Shown: piece by piece, positions 1 through 8,369 of the stretch
Position numbering within the stretch: position 1 is the stretch's first letter
How the letters are laid out: every line of letters starts with the position of its first letter
DNA from: Candidatus Sabulitectum sp.
GTDB lineage: Bacteria; Fermentibacterota; Fermentibacteria; Fermentibacterales; Fermentibacteraceae
Length of the DNA stretch: 12,722 nucleotides
Direction of reading: 5' to 3'
NCBI GenBank assembly: GCA_023145935.1
Contig: JAGLDB010000042.1
Span: 1-12,722, forward strand
The notes under the pieces: generated by a model
Databases searched by the model: none
The model's input: only the letters and a program-made list of their open reading frames with translations
What the model was told of the DNA's origin: nothing
Position numbers and translations under genes: made by a program

Positions 1-1187
1 AGTGAATTATCATCCAGCATTTCATCTGTGATCTTCTCTTCCGGAGAGGAAACCCTCTCGCCCTGAATATACAACCCACCCTGTTTGCCCAGTCTTTTTA
101 CCTCGCCTCGGCTGGGGCAGAGGCCGGTTTCCGTGAACAGATCAATAGCTGAGATTCCCTCTGTGATACGGGCTGAAGGAATATCGGTTGAGGGAACATT
201 CTGCTGATGGCCATTTCCTGCGAATAGAGCTTTTGCGGCATCCTGCGCCTTTTTTGCCTCTTCAATACCATGGGCTATGGCAGTTGCTTCAAAAGCAAGT
301 TTCTCTTTTGTTCTTCTTGTGTCGGCTCCAGAGAGTTTTTCGTATTCAGAAATTTCATTTACGGACAGGTATGTATAGAGCTTCATGAAGTATGCGGCAT
401 CTCTGTCGTCTACATTTATCCAGAACTGGTAGTACTGGTATGGCGAAGTAAGATTCGGGTCAAGCCAGATGGCACCTCCCGGTTGAGACTTACTCATCTT
501 CTCACCGGTTGAGGTGGTCACAAGAGGGCAGGTAAAACCGTAAACCTCAGCCGCTTCTTTTCTGCGGATAAGATCGATCCCTGCAACTATGTTGCCCCAC
601 TGGTCGGCACCGCCTACCTGCAGAATGCAGTTCTTATCTCTGAAGAGATGCAGGAAATCGTATGACTGAAGCAGCATGTAGTTGAATTCCAGAAAGGACA
701 GGCCAGTCTCAAGCCTCTGCTTCACACTCTCCGCTGTGAGCATTCTGTTAACACTGAAATGTTTTCCAATATCCCTGAGGAAATTTATGTAATTAAGTTT
801 ATTGAGCCAGTCAGTATTATTAAGAAGAAGAGCTCCGTTAACATTTTCATCACTGAAATCCAGGAATCTCGTCATCTGCAGCTTAAGAGATTCAGCCCAG
901 TCGTTTATTGTATCTTTGCTCTCTAGAGAACGCTCAGTGGATCTGCCTGACGGGTCTCCTACAAGGGCAGTTGCTCCGCCGATGAGTATGTGAGGTTTGT
1001 GCCCTGCTCTCTGAAGGTGACTGGCAATCATAAGTGGAACCAGGTGGCCAAGATGAAGACTGCTTGCGGTTGCATCAAAACCTATGTAGAAGGAAAGGGA
1101 GTCAGCACCAAGGAGCTCATTCAATTTTTCCTCATTGGTCATCTGGTAAACAAGACTTCTGTCAATCAGATTCTGAAGTGTTTCCAT
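1..1187 (-). CDS. tyrS: Tyrosyl-tRNA synthetase, C-terminus cut by window edge
   Basis: This enzyme charges tRNA-Tyr with tyrosine in the cytoplasm. Reading the minus strand from ATG at 1187 gives 395 full codons without a stop before the left edge. The class I HIGH motif is seen as HLGH at residues 45-48, the tyrosine/ATP pocket as QVGGADQWGN near residue 190, and the second signature as KMSKS at 230-234, where E. coli and Bacillus TyrS have KFGKT-like versions. A C-terminal S4 RNA-binding domain follows (PSRGEVKRLGKQGGLYIQGE region, roughly residues 355-395). Only about 15-25 residues should be missing, judging from the usual 400-430. The start is supported by GGGAGGAG about 7 nt upstream and by the family-like opening METLQNLIDRSLVYQMT. 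It is transcribed divergently from upp. Identification is from recognised motifs and is secure. Confidence 0.96.
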   Translation of the reverse strand, partial: METLQNLIDRSLVYQMTNEEKLNELLGADSLSFYIGFDATASSLHLGHLVPLMIASHLQRAGHKPHILIGGATALVGDPSGRSTERSLESKDTINDWAESLKLQMTRFLDFSDENVNGALLLNNTDWLNKLNYINFLRDIGKHFSVNRMLTAESVKQRLETGLSFLEFNYMLLQSYDFLHLFRDKNCILQVGGADQWGNIVAGIDLIRRKEAAEVYGFTCPLVTTSTGEKMSKSQPGGAIWLDPNLTSPYQYYQFWINVDDRDAAYFMKLYTYLSVNEISEYEKLSGADTRRTKEKLAFEATAIAHGIEEAKKAQDAAKALFAGNGHQQNVPSTDIPSARITEGISAIDLFTETGLCPSRGEVKRLGKQGGLYIQGERVSSPEEKITDEMLDDNS

Positions 1188-1224
1188 CGTTCTCTCCTCC
1201 CGGGTTTAATGTATGCATCTGGCG

Positions 1225-1253
1225 ATTTTACATTTTTTTCTGTATTTTGTCAA
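1225..1253 (-). promoter_or_regulatory. Predicted sigma70-type promoter of tyrS
   Basis: On the minus strand there is a perfect -35 hexamer TTGACA (1253-1248), a 17-bp A-rich spacer (1247-1231), and a -10 hexamer TAAAAT (1230-1225) one base off consensus. Transcription would begin near 1218, giving a leader of about 30 nt before the tyrS ATG at 1187. That is too short for a T-box riboswitch. The call rests on sequence alone; the fit to consensus and position make it convincing. Confidence 0.8.
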
Positions 1254-1279
1254 CAAACAGCAGAAAGGACATCAACTTT

Positions 1280-1900
1280 ATGGAAATGATAGAATTCGAG
1301 CATCCAGTTGCCAGAGACTTTGTTACGAGGCTGAGAAGGAAGAATACACCTCCTGTCAATTTCAGGGCTTATGCCAATCGACTGGCATACTTGTTGGCAG
1401 TTGAGGCAACTCGCGATCTTTGTACCGTTCCTGCACAAGTAGAGACACCACTGGAGAAGACCCTTGGCGAGGTTCTTGTTGATCCGCCGATCATTGTGCC
1501 AATTCTTCGTGCGGGGCTGGGGATGCTGAAAGCATTCCAGGATCTGCTGCCGGACTCGCAGGTTGCATTTATAGGTATGACAAGAGACGAGACAACTGCA
1601 GAACCGGTTTGGCACTATTCATCTATACCGAATGTTTCAGGCAGGAAAGTTATTGTTCTTGATCCCATGCTGGCAACCGGTGGAACTGCAGCAGCGGTTC
1701 TGGAGTATCTCTTTGAAAAGAAAGCTTCAGAGGTTATTCTTGTCTCTGTGGTAGCTGCTCCCGAGGGAATTGCAAGGCTTGGTGAATTTGATAATTTAAC
1801 GGTTATAACTGTGTGCGTAGACAGGGAACTCGATTCAAACTGGTACATAAGGCCAGGGCTTGGAGATTTTGGCGACAGGCTCTATTCAGACGGTATCTGA
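1280..1900 (+). CDS. upp: Uracil phosphoribosyltransferase
   Basis: Upp converts uracil and PRPP to UMP in pyrimidine salvage, in the cytoplasm. The 206-residue product matches the usual length of about 208. Visible motifs are the segment PIIVPILRAGLGML (70-83), the conserved MTRDETTAEP (100-109), the PRPP-binding loop VLDPMLATGG (126-135), and the family C-terminus YIRPGLGDFGDRLY (189-202), which forms the uracil-binding end. ATG at 1280 is preferred because AAAGGA lies about 10 nt upstream. ATG at 1286 would also give a plausible protein. Reading further upstream (to 1034) would run into the tyrS gene and adds nothing family-like. It is the first gene of the plus-strand series, 19 nt before the M23 peptidase. 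I see no good promoter for it in the short divergent region. Confidence 0.96.
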   Translation: MEMIEFEHPVARDFVTRLRRKNTPPVNFRAYANRLAYLLAVEATRDLCTVPAQVETPLEKTLGEVLVDPPIIVPILRAGLGMLKAFQDLLPDSQVAFIGMTRDETTAEPVWHYSSIPNVSGRKVIVLDPMLATGGTAAAVLEYLFEKKASEVILVSVVAAPEGIARLGEFDNLTVITVCVDRELDSNWYIRPGLGDFGDRLYSDGI

Positions 1901-1910
1901 CCGGTTCTGT

Positions 1911-1915
1911 GGAGG
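1911..1915 (+). promoter_or_regulatory. Shine-Dalgarno site selecting TTG 1920
   Basis: GGAGG lies 4 nt before a TTG at 1920, a slightly short spacing. The only competing upstream start, TTG at 1860, lies inside upp and would put 20 residues without family character ahead of the hydrophobic segment. The site therefore supports the start at 1920. Confidence 0.6.
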
Positions 1916-1919
1916 AAAA

Positions 1920-3353
1920 TTGCTTCGATATAGAAGAAACTGGACGGCAGTTGCGTTAGTTGCCGCTGCCATAATTGTTACGCTGATGTTTACAAGATCA
2001 AGGGACGAAAACACAGGATCCCCCTGGGAGTTTCAACGGAATATTGAAGTAATGGGGGTTTGCCGTACTGAGATGCTTACAGTTGTGGCAGATACCGTAG
2101 ACATACTTACCTCCACAATAGGAGAGGGATTTCTCGGAGGAGCTGTAAGGGAACTTGGGATATCAGGTGGTTTGTATCTGTCCACATGTGAAGTTCTAAT
2201 GGACAGCCTTGGATGGACAGTACAAAGAACAGGTGATACCCTTACCGCAATTTACAATCGTGGTGAATTGTCCGAACTCAGGGCTTACCCGGGGAATAGA
2301 CGGGGTTTCTACCGGATACTCTTTTCTCAGAATGATCCTTCTGCATGGGAATATGTTCCCCAGGAAAGATGGATTCGTCAAAGATCCATCTCATGCGATG
2401 TTTCTTCCACTGTATGGGAAGCATTGTGGGATACAGCCCTGCCACCGGATCTGACAGAATCAGGTATTCTTATTTCCGGCAGAGACACCTCAAGAGCCGT
2501 TGGCTATGTGTCAGAACTTCAGCATGAACTCACCGACAGATTGTTCGTCTACGATATCGATTTTTACTACGATGTAAAGGTCGGAGACAAGCTCTGGATC
2601 CTTGTTGAAGAGAATCGATATCCTATGGACGGCGAAACCGGATTTAGAAGAATTCTTGCTGCAAAGTATCAGTTTGCCCACGGAGGAATAGCGGAGGCGT
2701 TCCCCTTTTTCCACAGGCCGGATGATGCTGAATCAGCAGAGGTCATACTTGACCATTATCATCGTGACGGGGCGTCTTTAAGAACCATGTTCCTTAAGAT
2801 GCCTGTTCCGTACGGGCGGATTAGTTCCGGTTACTCCAACGCACGGATGCATCCTGTTCTTGGGTATACACGGGCTCATCGCGGCATTGATTACGCGTCA
2901 CCTCTGGGAACAGAGATCTACGCAGTGGGAGATGGAACCATTACAGTCAGAAGCTGGTGCGGGGGCTACGGCAACATGGTCCGGGTCAGGCATGCAAACG
3001 GCTATGAGACAGGATATGGCCACATGAACGGTTTTGCCGCAGGTCAGAGCGTTGGAAGCTATGTGAGACAGGGAGAGATAATCGGATATGTTGGTTCCAC
3101 AGGGTTATCAACCGGGCCGCATGTACACTTCGAAATGAAAAGAAATGGTTCTTATGTCAATCCTGCCACAGAGATAATGCCTCCTGCCGACCCGCTTGAC
3201 GGTTCGGAACTCGAGAGATTTCTCACAGAGATGGCTGTTATTGAAGCACAGTGGTCAATGCTGGCCGGGATAGAATTGCCAGTACCGGAAGTTGTAATTC
3301 CACCGGAGCCTGGCTCAGAAACAGAGGCCGACGCCGAGGAGTCTTCAGAGTGA
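1920..3353 (+). CDS. Membrane-anchored M23 (LytM-type) peptidoglycan peptidase, MepM/Csd3-like
   Basis: This is a probable zinc DD-endopeptidase that cuts peptidoglycan cross-links in the periplasm. From TTG 1920 the product is 477 residues. An Arg-rich N-terminus (MLRYRRNW) is followed by one hydrophobic segment at about 9-24, either a signal anchor or an uncleaved signal. Next come two regions laid out as in MepM/Csd3, the second marked by VGDKLWILVEENRY and an AKYQF strand before the catalytic domain. The M23 domain at about 300-425 carries HRGID (H320 and D324) and HVH (H401, H403), the expected zinc and catalytic residues, plus YGHM. The last 25 or so residues are Pro/Glu-rich and acidic. 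No EnvC-like coiled coil is visible. It overlaps mfd by 4 nt. The M23 call is firm; the MepM/Csd3 subgroup is likely. Its position in one operon with ftsEX hints at a role in division or elongation, which is inference. Confidence 0.92.
   Translation: MLRYRRNWTAVALVAAAIIVTLMFTRSRDENTGSPWEFQRNIEVMGVCRTEMLTVVADTVDILTSTIGEGFLGGAVRELGISGGLYLSTCEVLMDSLGWTVQRTGDTLTAIYNRGELSELRAYPGNRRGFYRILFSQNDPSAWEYVPQERWIRQRSISCDVSSTVWEALWDTALPPDLTESGILISGRDTSRAVGYVSELQHELTDRLFVYDIDFYYDVKVGDKLWILVEENRYPMDGETGFRRILAAKYQFAHGGIAEAFPFFHRPDDAESAEVILDHYHRDGASLRTMFLKMPVPYGRISSGYSNARMHPVLGYTRAHRGIDYASPLGTEIYAVGDGTITVRSWCGGYGNMVRVRHANGYETGYGHMNGFAAGQSVGSYVRQGEIIGYVGSTGLSTGPHVHFEMKRNGSYVNPATEIMPPADPLDGSELERFLTEMAVIEAQWSMLAGIELPVPEVVIPPEPGSETEADAEESSE
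3336..3341 (+). promoter_or_regulatory. Shine-Dalgarno site for mfd GTG start
   Basis: GAGGAG inside the 3' end of the M23 gene lies 8 nt before GTG 3350. That GTG shares bases with the M23 stop (GTGA). This favours 3350 over the in-frame GTG at 3251, which lies deep in the M23 gene and would add 33 residues of shadow translation. Confidence 0.75.
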
Positions 3354-6300
3354 TATCCAGCATAGCCGAAGAATTCTTCTGGGATTCAGTCTTTTCCGGA
3401 ATGCTGGATGGTCTTTCGGAAAACAGGCTTACCACAATGGGTGGTCTGGGTGGAGCTTCACTTTCTCTTGCGGTTGTTTCAGCCCACAGACTTGCTGGCC
3501 CCACTATTGTGGTTGCTCCAACTGTAACAACAGCAGAGGCCATTCGGGATGATATCAGATCATTAACCGGGCGGGATGTGCTTTATTTCCCAGCATATGA
3601 AACACTCCCGTTTCAGGGCGAGGCAGCACATCAGAGTGTTATTGCAGACAGAATAGAGTGTCTTGCAGGGCTCCATTCCGCAAGGCCTGATACACTGGTT
3701 GTGGTTCCTGCCAGGGCTCTTGTGAAAAGGCTTCCACCCTCCGGATCATTCAAGTTAATGTCTGTGTACAAAGGAATGCGTCTCGATCCGGATCAGCTGG
3801 AGATCTGGCTTTTGTCTGCTGGATACATCAAAGAGTCCTCTGTGTTCGAGCAGGGCAGATGGTCCAGAAGAGGCGGTATTATTGATGTAGGAACCTACGG
3901 CACAGACAATCCGTACAGGATCGAATTCTTTGGTGATGAGGTTGAATCTGTCCGTCTTTTTGATCAGCACTCTCAGCGAACAATTAACCGGGTTGGCACC
4001 GCAATAATTTTTCCGGCAAGAGAAGTAGTTCTTAGCCCGGAGGAATGGAATGCTGCGGCAGACAGAGTACCTGAGCTTCATCCTCTTGAAGAATTCATGT
4101 ACGGAGCCAGTGATTTTCCGGGAATTGAACACCACCTGCCATTGTTTTTCAGCAGCTTCTCAACGATCTTTGATTATCTTGCAGAAATTGGTACACTGAT
4201 ACTGATCGAGCCAGGCAGGCTGAACTCGGTCATTCAGGAGACAATAGAGGCCAGAAGATCAGCTTTTCCCCTGGATCTGCCTTTTTCTTTCGCAGAGGCA
4301 TTTGCTTCCTGGGAAGAAATAGAGAAGAGTATGCTTGGCTGCAAGCGTGTTCTTGAACACACTCTGGTTCCTGCTGGAAGTGTTGATGTCTATCTGCCAA
4401 CTGAGCCGCAAACTGGTTTCATGGGCCACCGGAACGAAATGTTCAGACAGATCCGCCTGTGGCGTGACAACAGTTTCAGGATTGCGGTAGCGTGCGATAC
4501 AATTGCTGAAATGAACTCTTTCAGAGACCTGCTTCCTGAGGACCTTATAGAGTATGTAGAACTTGAAGTTATCTCTATTTCTGATGGTTTTGTGCTTAGA
4601 AGTGAAGATAATGCAGGTATAGCATTTTTATGTGAGAGACAGCTTCTCAGCACCAGAAGGCGGCCTGAAAGGGTAAGAAAATTTCGCGGTGGCGAGACTC
4701 TTGCTTCCTGGGAAGAACTACAACCTGGAAACTACATTGTTCATGAGTCTTACGGCATAGGTCAGTTTCTGGGGTTGAAAAGGCTGTCGGTTGCCGATGG
4801 CGATGTTGATTGTCTTGAAGTTATCTACCGGGACGGGGATAAACTTCTTATTCCCCTGGAGCAGATCGGACAGGTTCAGAAATACCTGACTCCCGGCGGT
4901 GGGAATCCTCAACTGGACAAAATTGGAGGAACCGCATGGTTAAAAAGACTTTCCAGGGTAAAAAACAGGGCGCAGGAGATAGCAGGAAGACTGGCCATTC
5001 TCTATGCTGAGAGAGCTGTAAGGCACAGGACACCACTTTCACCGCCGGGAAGCTTATCAAAGGCAGTGAAAGATAGTTTTCCATATGAGGAAACACCTGA
5101 TCAGGCAGCTGCTATTAAAGCGGTGATGGCTGACTTTCTAAAGGACACTCCCATGGAAAGGCTCATATGCGGAGATGTGGGGTACGGCAAGACTGAAGTA
5201 GCCCTTCGTGCTGCCTTCCGGGCAGCTGAAACAGGTGTTCAGGTTGCAATTCTGGCCCCTACAACCGTTCTGGCAGAGCAGCACTACAACACATTTCGTG
5301 ACAGGCTTGCAGAGTTTCCTCTCCGGGTGGAGGTGTTAAGCAGGTTTCAGAGTAAGGCAGAGCAGAGGAAAACACTGGAGGATCTTGCACTGGGAGATGT
5401 TTCCATTGTAGTAGGAACTCACAGACTGCTGCAGAAAGATGTAAGGTTCAATAATCTTGGCCTTCTCGTGGTAGACGAGGAGCAGAGGTTTGGCGTAAAA
5501 CAGAAAGAGTATTTGCGGGAAATAAAAACCAGTGTAGACACTTTGACCATGACAGCCACTCCCATACCGAGAACCCTGCATATGGCGCTTTCAGGTTTTC
5601 GCGAGATATCCATTATTTCCACGCCCCCCCGGGACAGATATCCAATTCAAACAGAGATAACAACTTTTAACGAAGATATTATTGCAAGAGCGGTAGCAAG
5701 AGAGCTGGAGAGAGACGGCCAGATCTTTTTTGTTCACAATCGTGTAAGCACCATCGAAAAGATAAAATCCAGACTGGAAAGCTTTCTGGATATCGATATT
5801 GTTATTGGCCATGGTCAGATGACCCCAAGGCGGCTGGAGGATGTAATGCATTCATTCATGGCAGGCAGGTATCAGATGCTGCTTTCCACAAGCATCATCG
5901 AATCAGGCATAGACCTTCCCAGGGTTAACACGATGTTCATAGACAATGCACAGAATTTCGGTCTGGCAGAGCTCTATCAACTCCGCGGCAGGGTGGGAAG
6001 AAGCCATCACAGAGCCTATTGCTACATGATTACCCCGGCAGGGTTAAGCAAACTCAAACCCGAAGGAAGAAACAGACTGGAAGCTATTCAGCGCTACACC
6101 AGGCTTGGAAGCGGGTGGCACATAGCCATGCGTGACCTGGAACTGAGAGGTGCAGGAGAATTTCTGGGTGCCGGCCAGAGTGGGCAGGTTGAATCTGTGG
6201 GTTATTCCATGTTTGAGGAGCTTCTTTCCAGAGAAGTAAGAATGCTTAAGGGTGAAAAGGGTGCTGATTCCAGACCTCAGGCACGCATTGAGCTTCCGGG

Positions 6301-6730
6301 TAAAGCATTTATTCCAGAGGAATACATGCCTGATACAGCAGAAAGAGTTCATTTGTACCGATGGGTCTGGCGATCAAAAACAGAAGACGGCGTTGAACAG
6401 TGGCTTGATTATGTGAAGGACAGATTCGGGTCTGTTCCCGGGCCGGTGATGGGTGTTGCCCACAGAGCAAGGGTTAACTGTCTGGCTATGAAAGCAAACA
6501 TCGAAGATGTTCTGGTGACCTCATCACTGGGCAGGCTTGTATTTCTTCCAGGAGGAGCTCCCCGTATACAGAAAGTCAAGGGCATGATCGGGGGAAAATG
6601 GAAAGCTCTTGAGGAAAAGACCGGACGGGTCGTTCTATCAAGAACATTCAAGAATGACCTGCCGGAGGAAAGAATGTCCGCGTTGCTGACTGTTTTGCGT
6701 ATATTCGCCCAATACTTTGAGGGTAGTTAA
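3350..6730 (+). CDS. mfd: Transcription-repair coupling factor Mfd
   Basis: Mfd is a DNA translocase that pushes stalled RNA polymerase off lesions and recruits UvrA. The product is 1126 residues, close to E. coli's 1148. The N-terminal UvrB-like module (about 1-330) includes FPAYETLPFQGEAAH and RRGGIIDVGTYG, which matches the family's UvrA-binding region. The CarD-like RNA polymerase interaction domain spans about 455-550 (GNYIVHESYGIGQF at 460-473). The RecG-like motor has Walker A GDVGYGKT (608-615), the DEEQ box (709-712), TATPIPRTL, and motif VI in QLRGRVGRSHH. A C-terminal D7-type domain (about 960-1126) begins near the LPGKAFIPEEYMPD region. All domains are present in order, and a run of seven C at 5624-5630 does not break the frame. 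It sits between two envelope genes, 32 nt before the parvulin-like series. Confidence 0.98.
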   Translation: MISSIAEEFFWDSVFSGMLDGLSENRLTTMGGLGGASLSLAVVSAHRLAGPTIVVAPTVTTAEAIRDDIRSLTGRDVLYFPAYETLPFQGEAAHQSVIADRIECLAGLHSARPDTLVVVPARALVKRLPPSGSFKLMSVYKGMRLDPDQLEIWLLSAGYIKESSVFEQGRWSRRGGIIDVGTYGTDNPYRIEFFGDEVESVRLFDQHSQRTINRVGTAIIFPAREVVLSPEEWNAAADRVPELHPLEEFMYGASDFPGIEHHLPLFFSSFSTIFDYLAEIGTLILIEPGRLNSVIQETIEARRSAFPLDLPFSFAEAFASWEEIEKSMLGCKRVLEHTLVPAGSVDVYLPTEPQTGFMGHRNEMFRQIRLWRDNSFRIAVACDTIAEMNSFRDLLPEDLIEYVELEVISISDGFVLRSEDNAGIAFLCERQLLSTRRRPERVRKFRGGETLASWEELQPGNYIVHESYGIGQFLGLKRLSVADGDVDCLEVIYRDGDKLLIPLEQIGQVQKYLTPGGGNPQLDKIGGTAWLKRLSRVKNRAQEIAGRLAILYAERAVRHRTPLSPPGSLSKAVKDSFPYEETPDQAAAIKAVMADFLKDTPMERLICGDVGYGKTEVALRAAFRAAETGVQVAILAPTTVLAEQHYNTFRDRLAEFPLRVEVLSRFQSKAEQRKTLEDLALGDVSIVVGTHRLLQKDVRFNNLGLLVVDEEQRFGVKQKEYLREIKTSVDTLTMTATPIPRTLHMALSGFREISIISTPPRDRYPIQTEITTFNEDIIARAVARELERDGQIFFVHNRVSTIEKIKSRLESFLDIDIVIGHGQMTPRRLEDVMHSFMAGRYQMLLSTSIIESGIDLPRVNTMFIDNAQNFGLAELYQLRGRVGRSHHRAYCYMITPAGLSKLKPEGRNRLEAIQRYTRLGSGWHIAMRDLELRGAGEFLGAGQSGQVESVGYSMFEELLSREVRMLKGEKGADSRPQARIELPGKAFIPEEYMPDTAERVHLYRWVWRSKTEDGVEQWLDYVKDRFGSVPGPVMGVAHRARVNCLAMKANIEDVLVTSSLGRLVFLPGGAPRIQKVKGMIGGKWKALEEKTGRVVLSRTFKNDLPEERMSALLTVLRIFAQYFEGS

Positions 6731-6762
6731 ATTTAATAATAGCAGAAGCAGAGGTGGATTCA

Positions 6763-8352
6763 ATGCGCGTGTCTTTCTACACCATTTCCTTTATGACAGC
6801 TCTTTTTCTTATGTCTTTCTCTTGTGGGAATTCAGGAGAACTGGGTACAGTGGGAGGAATTTCTGTTACTACAGATGAATACCTGACTGTTTTTAACAAT
6901 CTTCCTGCGGATATGCAGGTTTCTGTCCTGGAGCCCGGGGGCAGACTGGAGTTGATGAATCGTATAGTAATGAAGAGATCTCTTCTTGCTGCATGGCAGG
7001 AAGACCAAACCGTTTCTGCTGGGTGGGAAGACCTTTACAAAACATCCATGCTTGCAGACTCTATGTTTAACAGAATTGGATTTGGTTTTGATCAGACCGC
7101 GTATATTGATTCAATCAGCGCTTGCGGATACTCCGGGTTTTCTCTGAGAGTAGTTCTTATGGATGATTCCACAACTGCTGCCGAAATGGCTTTTGAATGG
7201 AATTCCGGTAACTACGATTCTTCTGTTTTATCACTTTCCGCTCCGTGGAGCCTTGCAGATGGATCAAGCTACAGAACTTTCAACGGTCCAGTTCAAAGAA
7301 TTACCACCACCTTTATTCCGCTTCTTTCCATGGAAACCGGGACAGCTCATGTTCTTCCCATGTACGGGGAGTGGTGCGTCTGTACCCTTAACCTTTCAGA
7401 GGGCGAATGGGTGCAGGATGATGAAGCAGTCAGTCTGGGGTTCATGGGTGCTGTTGCCGTTGCAACTCCCCACGTCATTCTTTCCAGGGGAATCTCATCC
7501 CTTGCTGACAACTGTATTGTAAGCAGAGTTGGTATTGTTTCCTCCCGCAGTGACAGCACCGAGCCGGTAGTACTTTTCAGCAATGATACTCTTACCGTTG
7601 CTGATATTCTTGATATCATGGAGAAAGCTCATCCTGCTAACTATGCAGGCCAGGTACCGGATGAATTATCAGTATTTTCTCCTCCACAGGTGTTTTCCAC
7701 GACTGAAGTTGCTTTGTGGTTCTATGTTAAAGCTGTGGCCCAGAAATATGGCCTTGCAGAACTTGCAACAGAACAGGGCGTACTGCTTCCGGAAGATGCT
7801 CTTGATTACGCCAGAGCCGAGAGTGTTATCAGAACCAGAGTTCTTCAGGCAAGCATTCCTGACAGCAGCGAAGTTGCAAACTGGTTTGAGGAAAATTCTG
7901 ATATGTTCCTCATACCGGAAAGACGCTCGGTTCTTCTGGGATATACAACAGTTGCTGAAGCCTCTGATCCACAGACAGCTTCAAGCTTTGCCGGGTTAAC
8001 CGGCTGTCAGACTGTGGTCGATTCCAGTGGTGTAATGATTCCGACTCCTCTCCGGGTCTCTGAGGCTTTTGGCCAGGTGCTTGGTTCTGCAGTTTTTGCT
8101 GTGGATTCCGGCGTTTTCAGCGGACCGGTTATGCTTGAAGGGGAACTTGCAGCATGGTTCGAGGTAATTGAGATTGCCTCTCCGGATATTGCTTCACTGG
8201 AAGATGTCTACCTCCAGGCCGAGCTGTTGGCAGCTTCCGGGATGTTTTCTTCCGGGTTTGATGCTTTAATGAACGAGCTTTTTGCAACATATACGGTGAC
8301 AATTGACACCGCAGCCGTGGAAGAGATCGATCTCTGGGGTGGAACACGGTAA
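6763..8352 (+). CDS. Probable lipoprotein, SurA-like with two degenerate parvulin modules
   Basis: This is probably a periplasmic, membrane-tethered folding factor; I recognise the architecture, not a named gene. From ATG 6763 (AGGTGG 5 nt upstream) the product is 529 residues. A hydrophobic leader ends in LMSFSC with Cys21, a relaxed lipobox because Phe and Ser replace the usual small and Leu positions. The stretch GELGTVGGISVTTDEYL (about 25-41) matches the SurA/PpiD N-terminal strand. One parvulin-like region starts at about 127 (SLRVVLMDDSTTA). A second, at about 365-475, has the typical lead-in PDSSEVANWFEENSDMF and an end resembling the PpiC FAVDSGVFSGPV region. Neither keeps the parvulin His, GG or GxHI residues, so isomerase activity is unlikely. 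The next gene, also parvulin-family, follows after 17 nt. GTG at 6754 is an alternative start. Confidence 0.72.
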   Translation: MRVSFYTISFMTALFLMSFSCGNSGELGTVGGISVTTDEYLTVFNNLPADMQVSVLEPGGRLELMNRIVMKRSLLAAWQEDQTVSAGWEDLYKTSMLADSMFNRIGFGFDQTAYIDSISACGYSGFSLRVVLMDDSTTAAEMAFEWNSGNYDSSVLSLSAPWSLADGSSYRTFNGPVQRITTTFIPLLSMETGTAHVLPMYGEWCVCTLNLSEGEWVQDDEAVSLGFMGAVAVATPHVILSRGISSLADNCIVSRVGIVSSRSDSTEPVVLFSNDTLTVADILDIMEKAHPANYAGQVPDELSVFSPPQVFSTTEVALWFYVKAVAQKYGLAELATEQGVLLPEDALDYARAESVIRTRVLQASIPDSSEVANWFEENSDMFLIPERRSVLLGYTTVAEASDPQTASSFAGLTGCQTVVDSSGVMIPTPLRVSEAFGQVLGSAVFAVDSGVFSGPVMLEGELAAWFEVIEIASPDIASLEDVYLQAELLAASGMFSSGFDALMNELFATYTVTIDTAAVEEIDLWGGTR

Positions 8353-8369
8353 ATGGAGGGAAAATAGAT

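Noticed and set aside
1188..1218. Possible T-box or attenuator in the tyrS leader
   Set aside because: The predicted leader is about 30 nt, far too short for a T-box, and no terminator hairpin is visible.
1034..1279. In-frame upstream extension of upp by 82 codons
   Set aside because: It overlaps the opposite-strand tyrS coding region and its promoter, encodes no family-like sequence, and the product from 1280 already has the full usual length.
3238..3543. Open frame on the minus strand, about 100 codons
   Set aside because: It lies opposite the M23/mfd junction, has no recognisable motif or ribosome binding site, and is explained as a shadow of the real genes.
4304..4717. A 16-bp direct repeat in mfd (around 4304 and 4701), with a partial third copy near 8463
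   Set aside because: Each copy encodes ASWEE or SWED within coding sequence; similar codon choice for a short peptide explains it better than a mobile or regulatory repeat.
5624..5630. Run of seven C in mfd as a possible frameshift site
   Set aside because: The frame is intact on both sides and the encoded STPPRDRYPIQT fits the Mfd family, so there is no sign of a break or programmed shift.
6731..6762. Possible terminator or promoter between mfd and the lipoprotein gene
   Set aside because: The 32-nt gap is AT-rich at its start but has no inverted repeat and no -35/-10 pair with proper spacing.
7583..7999. Plus-strand open frame of 138 codons inside the lipoprotein gene
   Set aside because: It is out of frame with a gene that has export signal and family-like segments; its composition is typical of a shadow frame and it has no motif.
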